DNA from: Bdellovibrionales bacterium
Lineage (GTDB): Bacteria; Bdellovibrionota; UBA1018; CAIPTA01
DNA: 7,816 nucleotides
Reading direction: 5' to 3'
Assembly: GCA_021730855.1 (NCBI GenBank)
Contig: JAKFYM010000176.1
Span: 1-7,816 of the forward strand
The notes below the pieces were generated by a model, which was not told the DNA's origin, did no database searches, and saw only the letters and a list, made by a program, of their open reading frames with translations. The first letter of the stretch is position 1. The number at the start of each line of letters is the position of its first letter. Positions 1-5,727 of the stretch are shown piece after piece. A program made the position numbers and the translations under genes.

Positions 1-565
1 TCTCTTTGACCACCTCGGCCTCATCGGCATCCTGGGAAGAATTGTCGATCGCAGCGGATTTATTGCTCAGGCTATCGGAGGCCTCCGCTTTTACCTGAGT
101 GCTAGTGGGCTTGCCGGCTTTCACCACGATGCGGAGGCCGGTCTTGCCAAGGGTCCAGCTAGATTTGCTCTGGATCGCCGAAGCCTGGCCACGCAGCAAG
201 ACGCGGGCGCGGGCAAGGTCGGGCTGGTATTGGTAGGTAAATACTTTTTCTAAAATGCTGTGAGAGAGCTTTTCGGTGCGCGCCGGATAAGCGCTCATGC
301 CCCGAATCGAAACTTGGATGAAGTTCCTTAGGAAATCGACAGCGACATCTTCCTTCGCCACCGGTGCGCTGAATTGGAAATCCACCGCAAAGCTGCCATC
401 CGGCAATGCCTCAGAACGAATCGCCGCGATCTCCGCGGCTTGGGCCTGCGCCCGCGCCCCCGACATCATCCACAAACACACTAGAGCAGAAAGCCCGATT
501 AGGATTGCCCTAGAAACGAAATCTAGGATCCGATCGCGGACCCGGCCGTTTCGAATGAACTTCAT
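1..565 (-). CDS. fliO: Probable FliO N-terminal part (signal peptide plus AMIN-like domain), cut by the left window edge
   Basis: From an ATG at 565 the minus strand stays open for 188 codons to the window edge with no stop, so the 3' end is missing. Residues about 20-37 are hydrophobic (AILIGLSALVCLWMMSGA) and end in small residues (ARA-QAQA), which looks like a signal peptide or N-terminal anchor. Residues about 46-150 alternate beta-strand-like segments (FAVDFQFSAPV, FIQVSIRGM, GLRIVVKA) in the manner of an AMIN domain. Residues 151-188 become polar and acidic, like a linker. A purine-rich GGGGAAGGAA lies just before the ATG. Known: FliO helps assemble the FliP-FliQ-FliR export gate, and fliO normally follows fliN; some FliO proteins carry such a periplasmic domain before their transmembrane helix. 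Inference: the FliO helix and cytoplasmic domain lie off-window. The gene call is firm. The FliO name rests on position and layout. Confidence 0.72.
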   Translation of the reverse strand, partial: MKFIRNGRVRDRILDFVSRAILIGLSALVCLWMMSGARAQAQAAEIAAIRSEALPDGSFAVDFQFSAPVAKEDVAVDFLRNFIQVSIRGMSAYPARTEKLSHSILEKVFTYQYQPDLARARVLLRGQASAIQSKSSWTLGKTGLRIVVKAGKPTSTQVKAEASDSLSNKSAAIDNSSQDADEAEVVKE

Positions 566-629
566 GTTCCTTCCCCCAGCAGTCAAATTCCCCGGGCCGC
601 ATCCTGCGTCCCGTTTATAGAATCCGACC

Positions 630-959
630 CTATTTCAATTGTTCAATACGTTCCACCGGCGAGATAATGTCTGTGAGTCGGAGGCCGAACTTCTCGTTCA
701 CCACCACCACTTCGCCCCTAGCGATCAATTTCTCATTCACCAGCAACTCCAACGGTTCACCGGCGAATTTCGAAAGCTCCACCACGGATCCCTGTCCGAG
801 CTGCAATAGGTCCCGCACGAGGATCTTTGTGCGCCCGAGCTCCACGCTGACTTTCAGCGGAATATCGAGGATGAAATCCAAATTATGGATATCATCGCCC
901 TCTTGGGGTTTTGCCTTCTTGGCTTCGGGTGCTGTGTTCACTTCTTGTTGCGCATCCAT
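630..959 (-). CDS. fliN: FliN, flagellar motor switch (C-ring) protein
   Basis: This 109-residue protein is the usual size for a short FliN. Residues 1-25 are a polar, charged tail. Residues about 27-105 form the FliN/FliM C-terminal (SpoA/surface-presentation) domain, with the recognisable core FILDIPLKVSVELGRT, LGQGSVVEL, PLELLVNEKLIARGEVVVVN and FGLRLTDIISPVERI. Known: FliN lines the bottom of the C-ring with FliM, binds FliH to dock the export ATPase, and takes part in rotation switching. The ATG at 959 is preceded by GAAGGGA at good spacing, and only 12 bp separate it from the fliM stop, so the two are almost certainly co-transcribed. The stop is TAG, directly after the natural family C-terminus. 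This shows that TAG terminates translation in this genome, which matters for flgE. Confidence 0.97.
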   Translation of the reverse strand: MDAQQEVNTAPEAKKAKPQEGDDIHNLDFILDIPLKVSVELGRTKILVRDLLQLGQGSVVELSKFAGEPLELLVNEKLIARGEVVVVNEKFGLRLTDIISPVERIEQLK

Positions 960-971
960 GCTATTCCCTTC

Positions 972-1973
972 CTATTCGTCAATCGGTCTTGTGACCTGAA
1001 TGGCCTTGTTTCCTCGCGACACTCCGAACCGACATTTGAACTTCGGCGTGCCCTCCACGGAGAAATCTAATTCTCCGTCTGCATCCTGGGTCAAAGGAAT
1101 CACATCACCAATATTGAGGTTCACCAGGTCGCCCACGGTGAGATTGGTTTCGCCTAATTTTACGCGGCAATTGAGATGGGTTTCCGCCAAATGATCGCGC
1201 AGTTGCGAAGTCCATACCTTTTCGAAGCGGTCGCCCTCTGGCTGAAATCCGGCATTTAGTTTTTCTTTGATCGGCTCTAGCGTTTGGTAAGGCACCACGA
1301 CCGCGATTGTGCCCGAGGCGTGTTCGAGCTCGACTTCAAAAGTGGTGGAGATCACCACATCGGAAGGAGGCACAAGACCCACGAACTGGGGGTTCACCTC
1401 AATACGCACAAAAGTGATATCGGTCTTGTGCACAGGAGCCCAAGCTTCGTCGAGATCCTTGAGCGCTAGGTCCACCACTTTTCCGATCACCGAAAGCTCG
1501 ATGCGCGTGAATTCCTTGCCTTCGCTCTTGGTATAAGGACGATCGGATCCACCGAAAAAGGCATCTACGAGCGCATACACCAGCTTGGATTCGATCACGA
1601 TCATTCCCGATCCACGCAAGGTATCAAAACGCATCACGCCCATGCAGGAAGGAATCGGCAGGGTGTTGAGAAATTCCCCGAACTTCAGGAGATCGGTGGA
1701 GATAATAGAAAGAGAGGCGATCTTTCTTAGGGCGGTCGACAAACTCACCCGGAACAGGCGGATAAAGCGCTCGTAGATGATGTCGAGAGTCATCATCCGG
1801 CCACGGATCACCCGATCCTGGTTGCCCAGGTCGTAAGGCATCACGTTGATCGAGACCGGTTTCTTCTCTTCTTCCCCTTCCGCAGTGACAGCGCCCTCGG
1901 CGCCCGCGGCAGCAGGATCCATCACCGCGTTTAACAGTGCGTCTACTTCACTCTGGGATAGAACCTGATTCAT
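972..1973 (-). CDS. fliM: FliM, flagellar motor switch protein
   Basis: FliM links CheY-P signalling to the rotor. At 333 residues it is full length. Residues 4-14 (VLSQSEVDALL) are the N-terminal CheY-P binding motif, followed by an Ala/Glu-rich linker to about residue 38. Residues about 45-235 are the CheC-like middle domain (YDLGNQDRVIRGRM, YERFIRLFRVSLSTALRK, LKFGEFLNTLPIPSCMGVMRF). Residues about 250-330 are the FliN-like C-terminal domain (LNCRVKLGETNLTVGDLVNLNIGDVIPL). The FliG-contacting loop, usually GGxG, here reads FFGGSDRPY (139-147), with Asp in place of the last Gly. The ATG at 1973 has AAGGGAG upstream, overlapping the fliL stop region, and the fliL-fliM gap is 12 bp. The stop is TAG. 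Confidence 0.98.
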   Translation of the reverse strand: MNQVLSQSEVDALLNAVMDPAAAGAEGAVTAEGEEEKKPVSINVMPYDLGNQDRVIRGRMMTLDIIYERFIRLFRVSLSTALRKIASLSIISTDLLKFGEFLNTLPIPSCMGVMRFDTLRGSGMIVIESKLVYALVDAFFGGSDRPYTKSEGKEFTRIELSVIGKVVDLALKDLDEAWAPVHKTDITFVRIEVNPQFVGLVPPSDVVISTTFEVELEHASGTIAVVVPYQTLEPIKEKLNAGFQPEGDRFEKVWTSQLRDHLAETHLNCRVKLGETNLTVGDLVNLNIGDVIPLTQDADGELDFSVEGTPKFKCRFGVSRGNKAIQVTRPIDE

Positions 1974-1985
1974 TCAGAGGCTCCC

Positions 1986-2576
1986 TTAGTTCACTACAAA
2001 GGCGGAAAAGTAGACTCCTTCTACTTTTCCTTTCGAGACAACAGTGTTCACCACGGTCTTGATTTCTTCTTTTAGGTAATTGCGGCCTTCGATTGCCTGA
2101 AGGTCTGAAGGCTTTTTGCTATTTAAGAGCGAGAGGATTTTGTCGCGAAACTGCGGCTTGCGCTGCTTCATCTCTTCCTCATCCGCTTCTTTGCTGATCT
2201 CAAAATTCACGGCAAGTTTTACGTAGTGCGTGGAAGCGGGTCCGGCAAGGTTGGCCGTAAAATCACCCACAGCAAAAAAGCGCGTCTCGGGAGTGGCGGC
2301 AGCTTCGGCTCCGCCTCCATGATCACCGCCACCACCGCCTCCACCATGATCTCCGGCCGCGGCGGCGCCATGGCCTCCATCGGCCGCGGCTCCTTGAGCC
2401 ACCTGGTCGAGAGTTTGTTGCTGCGCTTGTTTCTTCTGGCCCATGAAAAGCACGGCTGCTACCGCGATCATCACGACCACATTCAGGCCAAGCACGCCCA
2501 TCATCATTTTGTTAGAACCACCCTCGCCGGAAGGCGCGGAACTAGGCGCTGCTGCTGCTTCTTTAGAGTCTGCCAC
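1986..2576 (-). CDS. fliL: FliL, flagellar basal body-associated membrane protein
   Basis: FliL is a single-pass inner-membrane protein that surrounds stators and supports torque. The 196 residues hold a short cytoplasmic tail (1-24, Ala/Ser-rich), one transmembrane helix (about 25-46, MMMGVLGLNVVVMIAVAAVLFM) and a low-complexity Gly/Ala/His linker (about 60-95). The conserved periplasmic FliL domain (about 97-196) carries FFAVGDFTANLAG, YVKLAVNFEI, FRDKILSLLNSK, YLKEEIKTVVNTVV and VEGVYFSAFVVN, and ends at the usual family terminus. The start is GTG at 2576, chosen because GGAGGAG lies 7 nt upstream. The gene is preceded by a 278-bp gap with a sigma-54-type promoter, so it probably opens a transcription unit with fliM, fliN and fliO. 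The linker has three histidines (69, 77, 86) in Gly-rich repeats, which is unusual. Confidence 0.95.
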   Translation of the reverse strand: MADSKEAAAAPSSAPSGEGGSNKMMMGVLGLNVVVMIAVAAVLFMGQKKQAQQQTLDQVAQGAAADGGHGAAAAGDHGGGGGGGDHGGGAEAAATPETRFFAVGDFTANLAGPASTHYVKLAVNFEISKEADEEEMKQRKPQFRDKILSLLNSKKPSDLQAIEGRNYLKEEIKTVVNTVVSKGKVEGVYFSAFVVN

Positions 2577-2583
2577 CGTTTAT

Positions 2584-2590
2584 CTCCTCC
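2584..2590 (-). promoter_or_regulatory. Ribosome binding site of fliL, deciding a GTG start
   Basis: GGAGGAG on the minus strand ends 7 nt before GTG at 2576. No ATG in the fliL frame is closer, and the protein begun here has a normal FliL N-terminus, so the GTG start is well supported. Confidence 0.85.
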
Positions 2591-2617
2591 ATGAGATGCC
2601 ACACGTAACCCAAGAGT

Positions 2618-2634
2618 TGCAATGCATATGCCAG
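2618..2634 (-). promoter_or_regulatory. Sigma-54 (RpoN)-type promoter upstream of fliL
   Basis: The minus strand reads CTGGCATATGCATTGCA. The invariant -24 GG (2632-2631) and -12 GC (2620-2619) are exactly 10 nt apart, flanked by TGGCA and TTGCA, nearly the full RpoN consensus (TGGCACG-N4-TTGCW). The only departures are the C and G after TGGCA. A start about 12 nt beyond the GC would fall near 2607 and give a leader of about 31 nt that contains the fliL ribosome binding site. Known: RpoN drives many flagellar genes in Gram-negatives and needs an activator bound upstream. Inference: this promoter drives fliL-fliM-fliN-fliO. It lies in the correct orientation in non-coding sequence. Confidence 0.78.
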
Positions 2635-2854
2635 GGTGGAAAAGGCGCGAGCCGGGCAGTCAGAAAAAGGAGATGGAGGGAAATAGTGGAAACTGTGGAG
2701 GAAATTCCAGATAGGAAAAAGCGTAGCCGGCGCAAAGCAGAGCCCTGCCATGCCAGCGTCAAACAGAATGAGTTTTTGCCGTCAAAGCTTTGGCAGAAAG
2801 GGCGGCGGCGAGCCCTAAATGAGCCCACCGCCTAAGTGTTCAAATCACTACTTA

Positions 2855-3586
2855 TTAGCCACGCTTCATGTTCAGCACTTCTTGCATGAGCTCGTCCGAG
2901 GAGCTCAAGGTGCGTGCGTTGGCTTGGAAAGCGCGCTGCATCTGGATAAGATTCACGAATTCCGAGGCGATGTCCGTCGTAGACGACTCCACGGATTTCG
3001 AGAACACTTTTCCGCGTCCAGCCGTATTGGGAGCTCCAATATTGGCCACACCGGAATTGCGCGATTCCTTGAACATATTGCTACCAGCCTTGAAGAGGCC
3101 TTCGTTGTTTTCAAACTTTGCCACTGCCAATTGGGCCAAGTTCTTGGTCACGCCATTGGAGTAGAACGCCGCCAGAACTCCGTCGTCGTTAAACGAGAGC
3201 CCGCCGATAGTGCCGGCCGTGTATCCATCCTGCGTATGCTTATAGATATCACTCACGGAGCCATACTGGGTGGAGCCTTTGAGGCCGGTTCCGCCCGCTA
3301 GGATGTCGTCACCGAACTTGAACTGGATCGCTTGGTCCGGCTGTGCCCCTTTGGTGAAGTTGAAGGCATTTTGCTCGACAGTCTGCGACTGCAACTTCCC
3401 ATCGATCGTGAAGTTGAGGGTTCCGCTGGCACCCACTAAGGCCTTGCCCTTTTCCCCACCCACCATCTCTTCGCCTTTGGCAGCGGCATACCACTTCCAT
3501 TGGTTATCGCCCTGCTTGGCGAAATACATCGTGAGGTTATGGGAGTTACCTGCAGAGTCATATACGGTCACGCCGGTAGAATAGTT
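2855..3586 (-). pseudogene. flgE: FlgE, C-terminal part after the in-frame TAG
   Basis: This is the direct in-frame continuation of flgE after the TAG at 3587-3589, encoding 243 residues. It opens with NYSTGVTVYDSAGNSH, the typical hook-protein strand that begins the second half of the D1 region. It ends with the canonical C-terminal D0 helix (EFVNLIQMQRAFQANARTL, then SSSDELMQEVLNMKRG) and a TAA stop. No ribosome binding site is visible before the first possible internal start (GTG at 3571), so independent translation looks unlikely. The segment has no further stop or frameshift and keeps family conservation to its last residue. It is either translated by readthrough, or separated by one recent base change or a sequence error. 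Hook polymerisation needs both terminal helices, so this half is essential in a normal FlgE. Confidence 0.85.
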
Positions 3587-4144
3587 CTAGGTATCGGTAG
3601 GACGCGTGATATCGAATCCACCTTCGAGAGCATCGGCACGAATGTCGAGGTTCATCGCGATATCTAGGTTCTCGGTTCTCTTGGCATCGATCACCGTACG
3701 CTCCAGCTTGATCGTGTCGAGCTTGGTGGTAATCTTCCCGCTATCATCGGCGCGAAAGCCTTTGATAAGGTTCCCATCGATATTGACGAGCTCACCGTCT
3801 TTGTTGAAATTGAAAGCGCCGTTTCTGGTGAAAGAGCGTCCTTCTGGAGTGTCCACCACGAAAAATCCGTCGCCACTGATGGCAACGTCGGTGGATTTGT
3901 CGGTCTGGGTGATCGAGCCTTGCGAGAAGACTTGGGTCACACCATTGAGTTTGGTACCGCGGCCGATTTGGTGTCCACCAAGCACGCCCTTGAGCGACTT
4001 AGCCACCACGTCGGCAAATTCAGCACGGCTGGTTTTGAAACCTACCGTATTCGCGTTGGCGATGTTGTCGGAAATTACCCCTAGCGCCTCACCATTGGCT
4101 TGAATGCCGGTTACGCCAGTATACATTGACGATAGAATACCCAT
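3587..4144 (-). CDS. flgE: FlgE, flagellar hook protein, N-terminal part ending at an in-frame TAG
   Basis: FlgE polymerises under the FlgD cap to form the hook, the universal joint of the flagellum. This part has 185 residues. MGILSSMYTGVTGIQANGEA, then LGVISDNIANANTVGFKTSRAEF form the conserved N-terminal D0 helix and rod/hook signature. GRGTKLNGVTQVFSQGSI and DVAISGDGFFVVDT, then FTRNGAFNFNKDGELV are hallmarks of the flagellar basal-body family. The ATG at 4144 is chosen over an upstream in-frame ATG at 4177 because AAGGAGG lies 7 nt before it and family members begin MGILSS. Translation stops at TAG (codon 186) in ...TRPTDT*NYSTGVTVYDS, where relatives usually read on, often with Ser. Counting through the TAG, the gene is 429 codons, a normal FlgE length. 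A 168-nt structured leader precedes it. Confidence 0.93.
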   Translation of the reverse strand: MGILSSMYTGVTGIQANGEALGVISDNIANANTVGFKTSRAEFADVVAKSLKGVLGGHQIGRGTKLNGVTQVFSQGSITQTDKSTDVAISGDGFFVVDTPEGRSFTRNGAFNFNKDGELVNIDGNLIKGFRADDSGKITTKLDTIKLERTVIDAKRTENLDIAMNLDIRADALEGGFDITRPTDT

Positions 4145-4312
4145 ACGAGAGCCTCCTTGCTCTTTGCTTACGTCCAAGTGCCGCTGTCGATTGGCACTCG
4201 GTTGGCCTCCCGTAAGGGTCCGGCCGATTTGAACATCTTGTTCCCCGGGACTTTTCGAGTCCCTATTTTTCTTGGTTCCTCAAGCCCTCATTGGCCGGGG
4301 AACCTTTGGTGA
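4145..4312 (-). promoter_or_regulatory. Structured leader of flgE with competing stems
   Basis: These 168 nt between the TIGR02530 gene and flgE hold several inverted repeats that cannot all form at once. On the plus strand, GGTTCC (4274-4279) pairs with GGAACC (4299-4304). GTTCCCC (4240-4246) pairs with GGGGAAC (4297-4303), enclosing the perfect hairpin GGGACT/AGTCCC (4247-4252, 4258-4263). CCGGCC (4220-4225) matches GGCCGG (4293-4298). AGTGCC/GGCACT (4177-4182, 4193-4198) forms a separate stem close to the flgE ribosome site. The flgE ribosome binding site AAGGAGG is at 4152-4158. I do not recognise a known riboswitch. No clear minus-strand promoter is visible. Confidence 0.45.
4247..4270 (+). 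terminator. Intrinsic-terminator-like hairpin on the plus strand
   Basis: Read on the plus strand, GGGACT-TTTCG-AGTCCC is a perfect 6-bp stem with a 5-nt loop, followed at once by TATTTTT. It is oriented against the operon, so it would stop antisense transcripts rather than end the TIGR02530 gene. In the operon direction the hairpin is preceded by A residues and followed by GGGGAAC, so it would not act as an intrinsic terminator. Confidence 0.45.
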
Positions 4313-4723
4313 TCAGATCACCACGGTCGAGTCTATGTTCGTAAACACATTCCCATTCATCTGGCCGCGATCCATCACGGTGATAACGGTCTTGTTTTTT
4401 ACGCTCACAATAAAAGCAGCGTCATCGGAGAGAATGAGGGACTCTTTCGAGCCCTTCTGCGCGGCGGTGTCCACCGCTTTCTCTAGGCGACTTAATAAAT
4501 CTCCACCCATCGAGATCGAACGATCCTTGATGCGGTTCATGGCATGGGCACTGAACTTCAGTGCCGCGGGCAGGCCAGCAGCAGGGCTGGAGGCATCCCC
4601 TAATTTTTCCTTCAATAGGCGCGTGAAAGCGGCAGCGTCTTTTGGACTCTGAGCCTTGCCAGCGCCGACTTCTGTCTGCGGCTGGATCGTGCCTACTTGT
4701 GGGATGAAAAGTTCGTTTGCCAT
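4313..4723 (-). CDS. TIGR02530-type flagellar operon protein
   Basis: A 136-residue protein whose second half (about 55-136) fits the conserved flagellar-operon family found between flgD and flgE in Bacillus-type and deltaproteobacterial clusters: LKFSAHAMNRIKDRSI, DLLSRLEKAVDTAAQKGSKE, SLILSDDAAFIVSVKNKTVI and the C-terminal VFTNIDSTVVI. The first 55 residues are a variable Pro/Ala-rich lead. The molecular role of the family is not settled; position points to hook assembly. The start is uncertain. ATG at 4723 (MANELFIPQVG) gives a sensible N-terminus but has only AGGA two bases before it and GGAGAAGGA about 15 nt away. An in-frame TTG at 4768 would overlap flgD by 22 bp and has no ribosome site. 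The stop is TGA. Confidence 0.9.
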   Translation of the reverse strand: MANELFIPQVGTIQPQTEVGAGKAQSPKDAAAFTRLLKEKLGDASSPAAGLPAALKFSAHAMNRIKDRSISMGGDLLSRLEKAVDTAAQKGSKESLILSDDAAFIVSVKNKTVITVMDRGQMNGNVFTNIDSTVVI

Positions 4724-4746
4724 ATTCCTAAGGTAGAATCCTTCTC

Positions 4747-5694
4747 CTAAAGGTTGCTTGGGTTCCAAAGCGGATCAGGGACTCTTTCCCCATCCAAGGC
4801 CTCCATCTCGCCTGGCGAAATGGGAACCTGAGCTCTTATTTTCTCCGCAATCAGATTTTCGAGCAAGGAATTTTTTACAGGTTGCGTTATTTTTTGTTCG
4901 GCTTCGCCTGCGCCCGATACATTTTGTTTACCCGTCAAAGGGCTGACAGGAGCCATCTTGGGCTGAGCCGCCGGAATGTCGGCCTCAATCCTTTGCACGG
5001 CGGCAAGGGCGATGCGCTTTTCATCAACCAATAGCATCGGCTGCCCATTCTCGAAGACCACGCCGTTCACCAGACCACCAGTGGCGGTCTCGATGCGCAT
5101 CGGGGCGCCTTGGTCATCGGTTCCGCTCACACGGTAGCTATACTCTCCCGGCACGGCATCGAGTCCTTTGCCATTCTTGCCATCCCAGCGGATGGCCTGC
5201 GCGCCTTGGGCCATCGAACCAAGCTCGTATTCCCGCACTGTCTCGCCCTTGCTGTCCAGCAGGGCCACCGAGAGGGTGCTAGCGGCAGTGGGCAAATTGA
5301 ATTTGATCTCAGGCTGCGTGCCTTTTTGCAGCGAGAATTGAGAGGAATCCGTCTTGATCCTTTTTCCGATCAAGGAAGCAGCCAACACATTGTCCTGCGG
5401 CTTCTGCGCGGCGGCCATCTTTTCCAAATTGGAGTTCACGTTCACCATCTGCTCGAGTGCCGAGAACTGCGCCAGCTGCGCGGCCATCTCTTCGTTTTTG
5501 AGCGGGCTGGTGGGATCTTGGTGCTTGAGCTGAGCACTCATGAGCTTAACGAAATCGTCTTTGCCCATTTCGTTCTTCTTTTTGCCCGAGAGCTTACGGT
5601 CGGAAAACTCCGTCCCGATTTTCTGCCGAATCTGTTCTACATATTCGTCAGAAGCCGCGCCCACACTGCCTTTTACGCTTCGAATGTCAGCCAT
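4747..5694 (-). CDS. flgD: FlgD, hook cap/scaffolding protein, with a C-terminal extension
   Basis: FlgD caps the growing hook and guides insertion of FlgE. In the 315 residues, positions about 40-95 are the N-terminal FlgD signature (MGKDDFVKLMSAQLKHQDPT, SPLKNEEMAAQLAQFSALEQ). Positions about 107-238 are the Tudor/FlgD-Ig-like region (LLDSKGETVREYEL, AQAIRWDGKNGKG, VPGEYSYRVSGTDDQG, GGLVNGVVFENGQPMLLVDE). Typical FlgD ends near there. Here about 75 extra residues follow, Pro/Lys/Glu-rich, ending PDPLWNPSNL, with no domain that I recognise. The ATG at 5694 has AAGGTGG 4 nt upstream. The gap from fliK is 33 bp, and the following gene starts 23 bp on, so the genes are co-transcribed. The stop is TAG. 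Confidence 0.96.
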   Translation of the reverse strand: MADIRSVKGSVGAASDEYVEQIRQKIGTEFSDRKLSGKKKNEMGKDDFVKLMSAQLKHQDPTSPLKNEEMAAQLAQFSALEQMVNVNSNLEKMAAAQKPQDNVLAASLIGKRIKTDSSQFSLQKGTQPEIKFNLPTAASTLSVALLDSKGETVREYELGSMAQGAQAIRWDGKNGKGLDAVPGEYSYRVSGTDDQGAPMRIETATGGLVNGVVFENGQPMLLVDEKRIALAAVQRIEADIPAAQPKMAPVSPLTGKQNVSGAGEAEQKITQPVKNSLLENLIAEKIRAQVPISPGEMEALDGERVPDPLWNPSNL

Positions 5695-5727
5695 TTTTCC
5701 ACCTTATAAAAAAGGGACGGGCGGCCC

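Larger units (their letters stand above)
2577..2854. other. 278-bp non-coding gap between flgE and fliL
   Basis: This is the longest gene-free stretch in the window. It contains the sigma-54 element (2618-2634) and, upstream of it, a purine-rich plus-strand tract (about 2663-2718) with four GGAAA words starting at 2679, 2688, 2700 and 2714 (TTTCC on the transcribed-direction strand). These sit roughly 70-110 bp before the predicted start, where RpoN activators often bind. A 10-bp palindrome CAAAGCTTTG lies at 2783-2792, inside the short inverted repeat TGCC/GGCA (2777-2780, 2792-2795). I see no convincing intrinsic terminator after flgE. Short ORFs here on both strands lack ribosome sites and recognisable content. 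Confidence 0.7.

Noticed and set aside
297..620. 107-codon plus-strand ORF opposite the fliO-like gene
   Set aside because: The minus strand is open across the whole interval with a signal-like segment and beta-rich domain, and the plus ORF is low-complexity Arg/Ser/Ala.
2777..2795. Inverted repeat around CAAAGCTTTG as a terminator of flgE
   Set aside because: In the transcribed direction it is followed by A residues rather than T residues, so it does not fit an intrinsic terminator.
2563..2828. Two short minus-strand ORFs (82 and 62 codons) in the flgE-fliL gap
   Set aside because: Neither has a convincing ribosome binding site, they overlap each other in different frames, one runs into fliL out of frame, and both cover the promoter.
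2443..2835. 130-codon plus-strand ORF across the fliL 5' end and the gap
   Set aside because: It runs against all neighbours, overlaps fliL and the sigma-54 element, and has no ribosome site or recognisable content.
3587..4177. Longer flgE start at 4177 (11 extra residues)
   Set aside because: The ATG at 4144 has AAGGAGG at 7 nt and gives the family's MGILSS start, and the upstream ATG would place that ribosome site inside the coding region.
5110..5709. 199-codon plus-strand ORF opposite flgD
   Set aside because: It lies antisense to a clearly conserved flgD, shows no family-like motif, and arises from the codon bias of the opposite strand.
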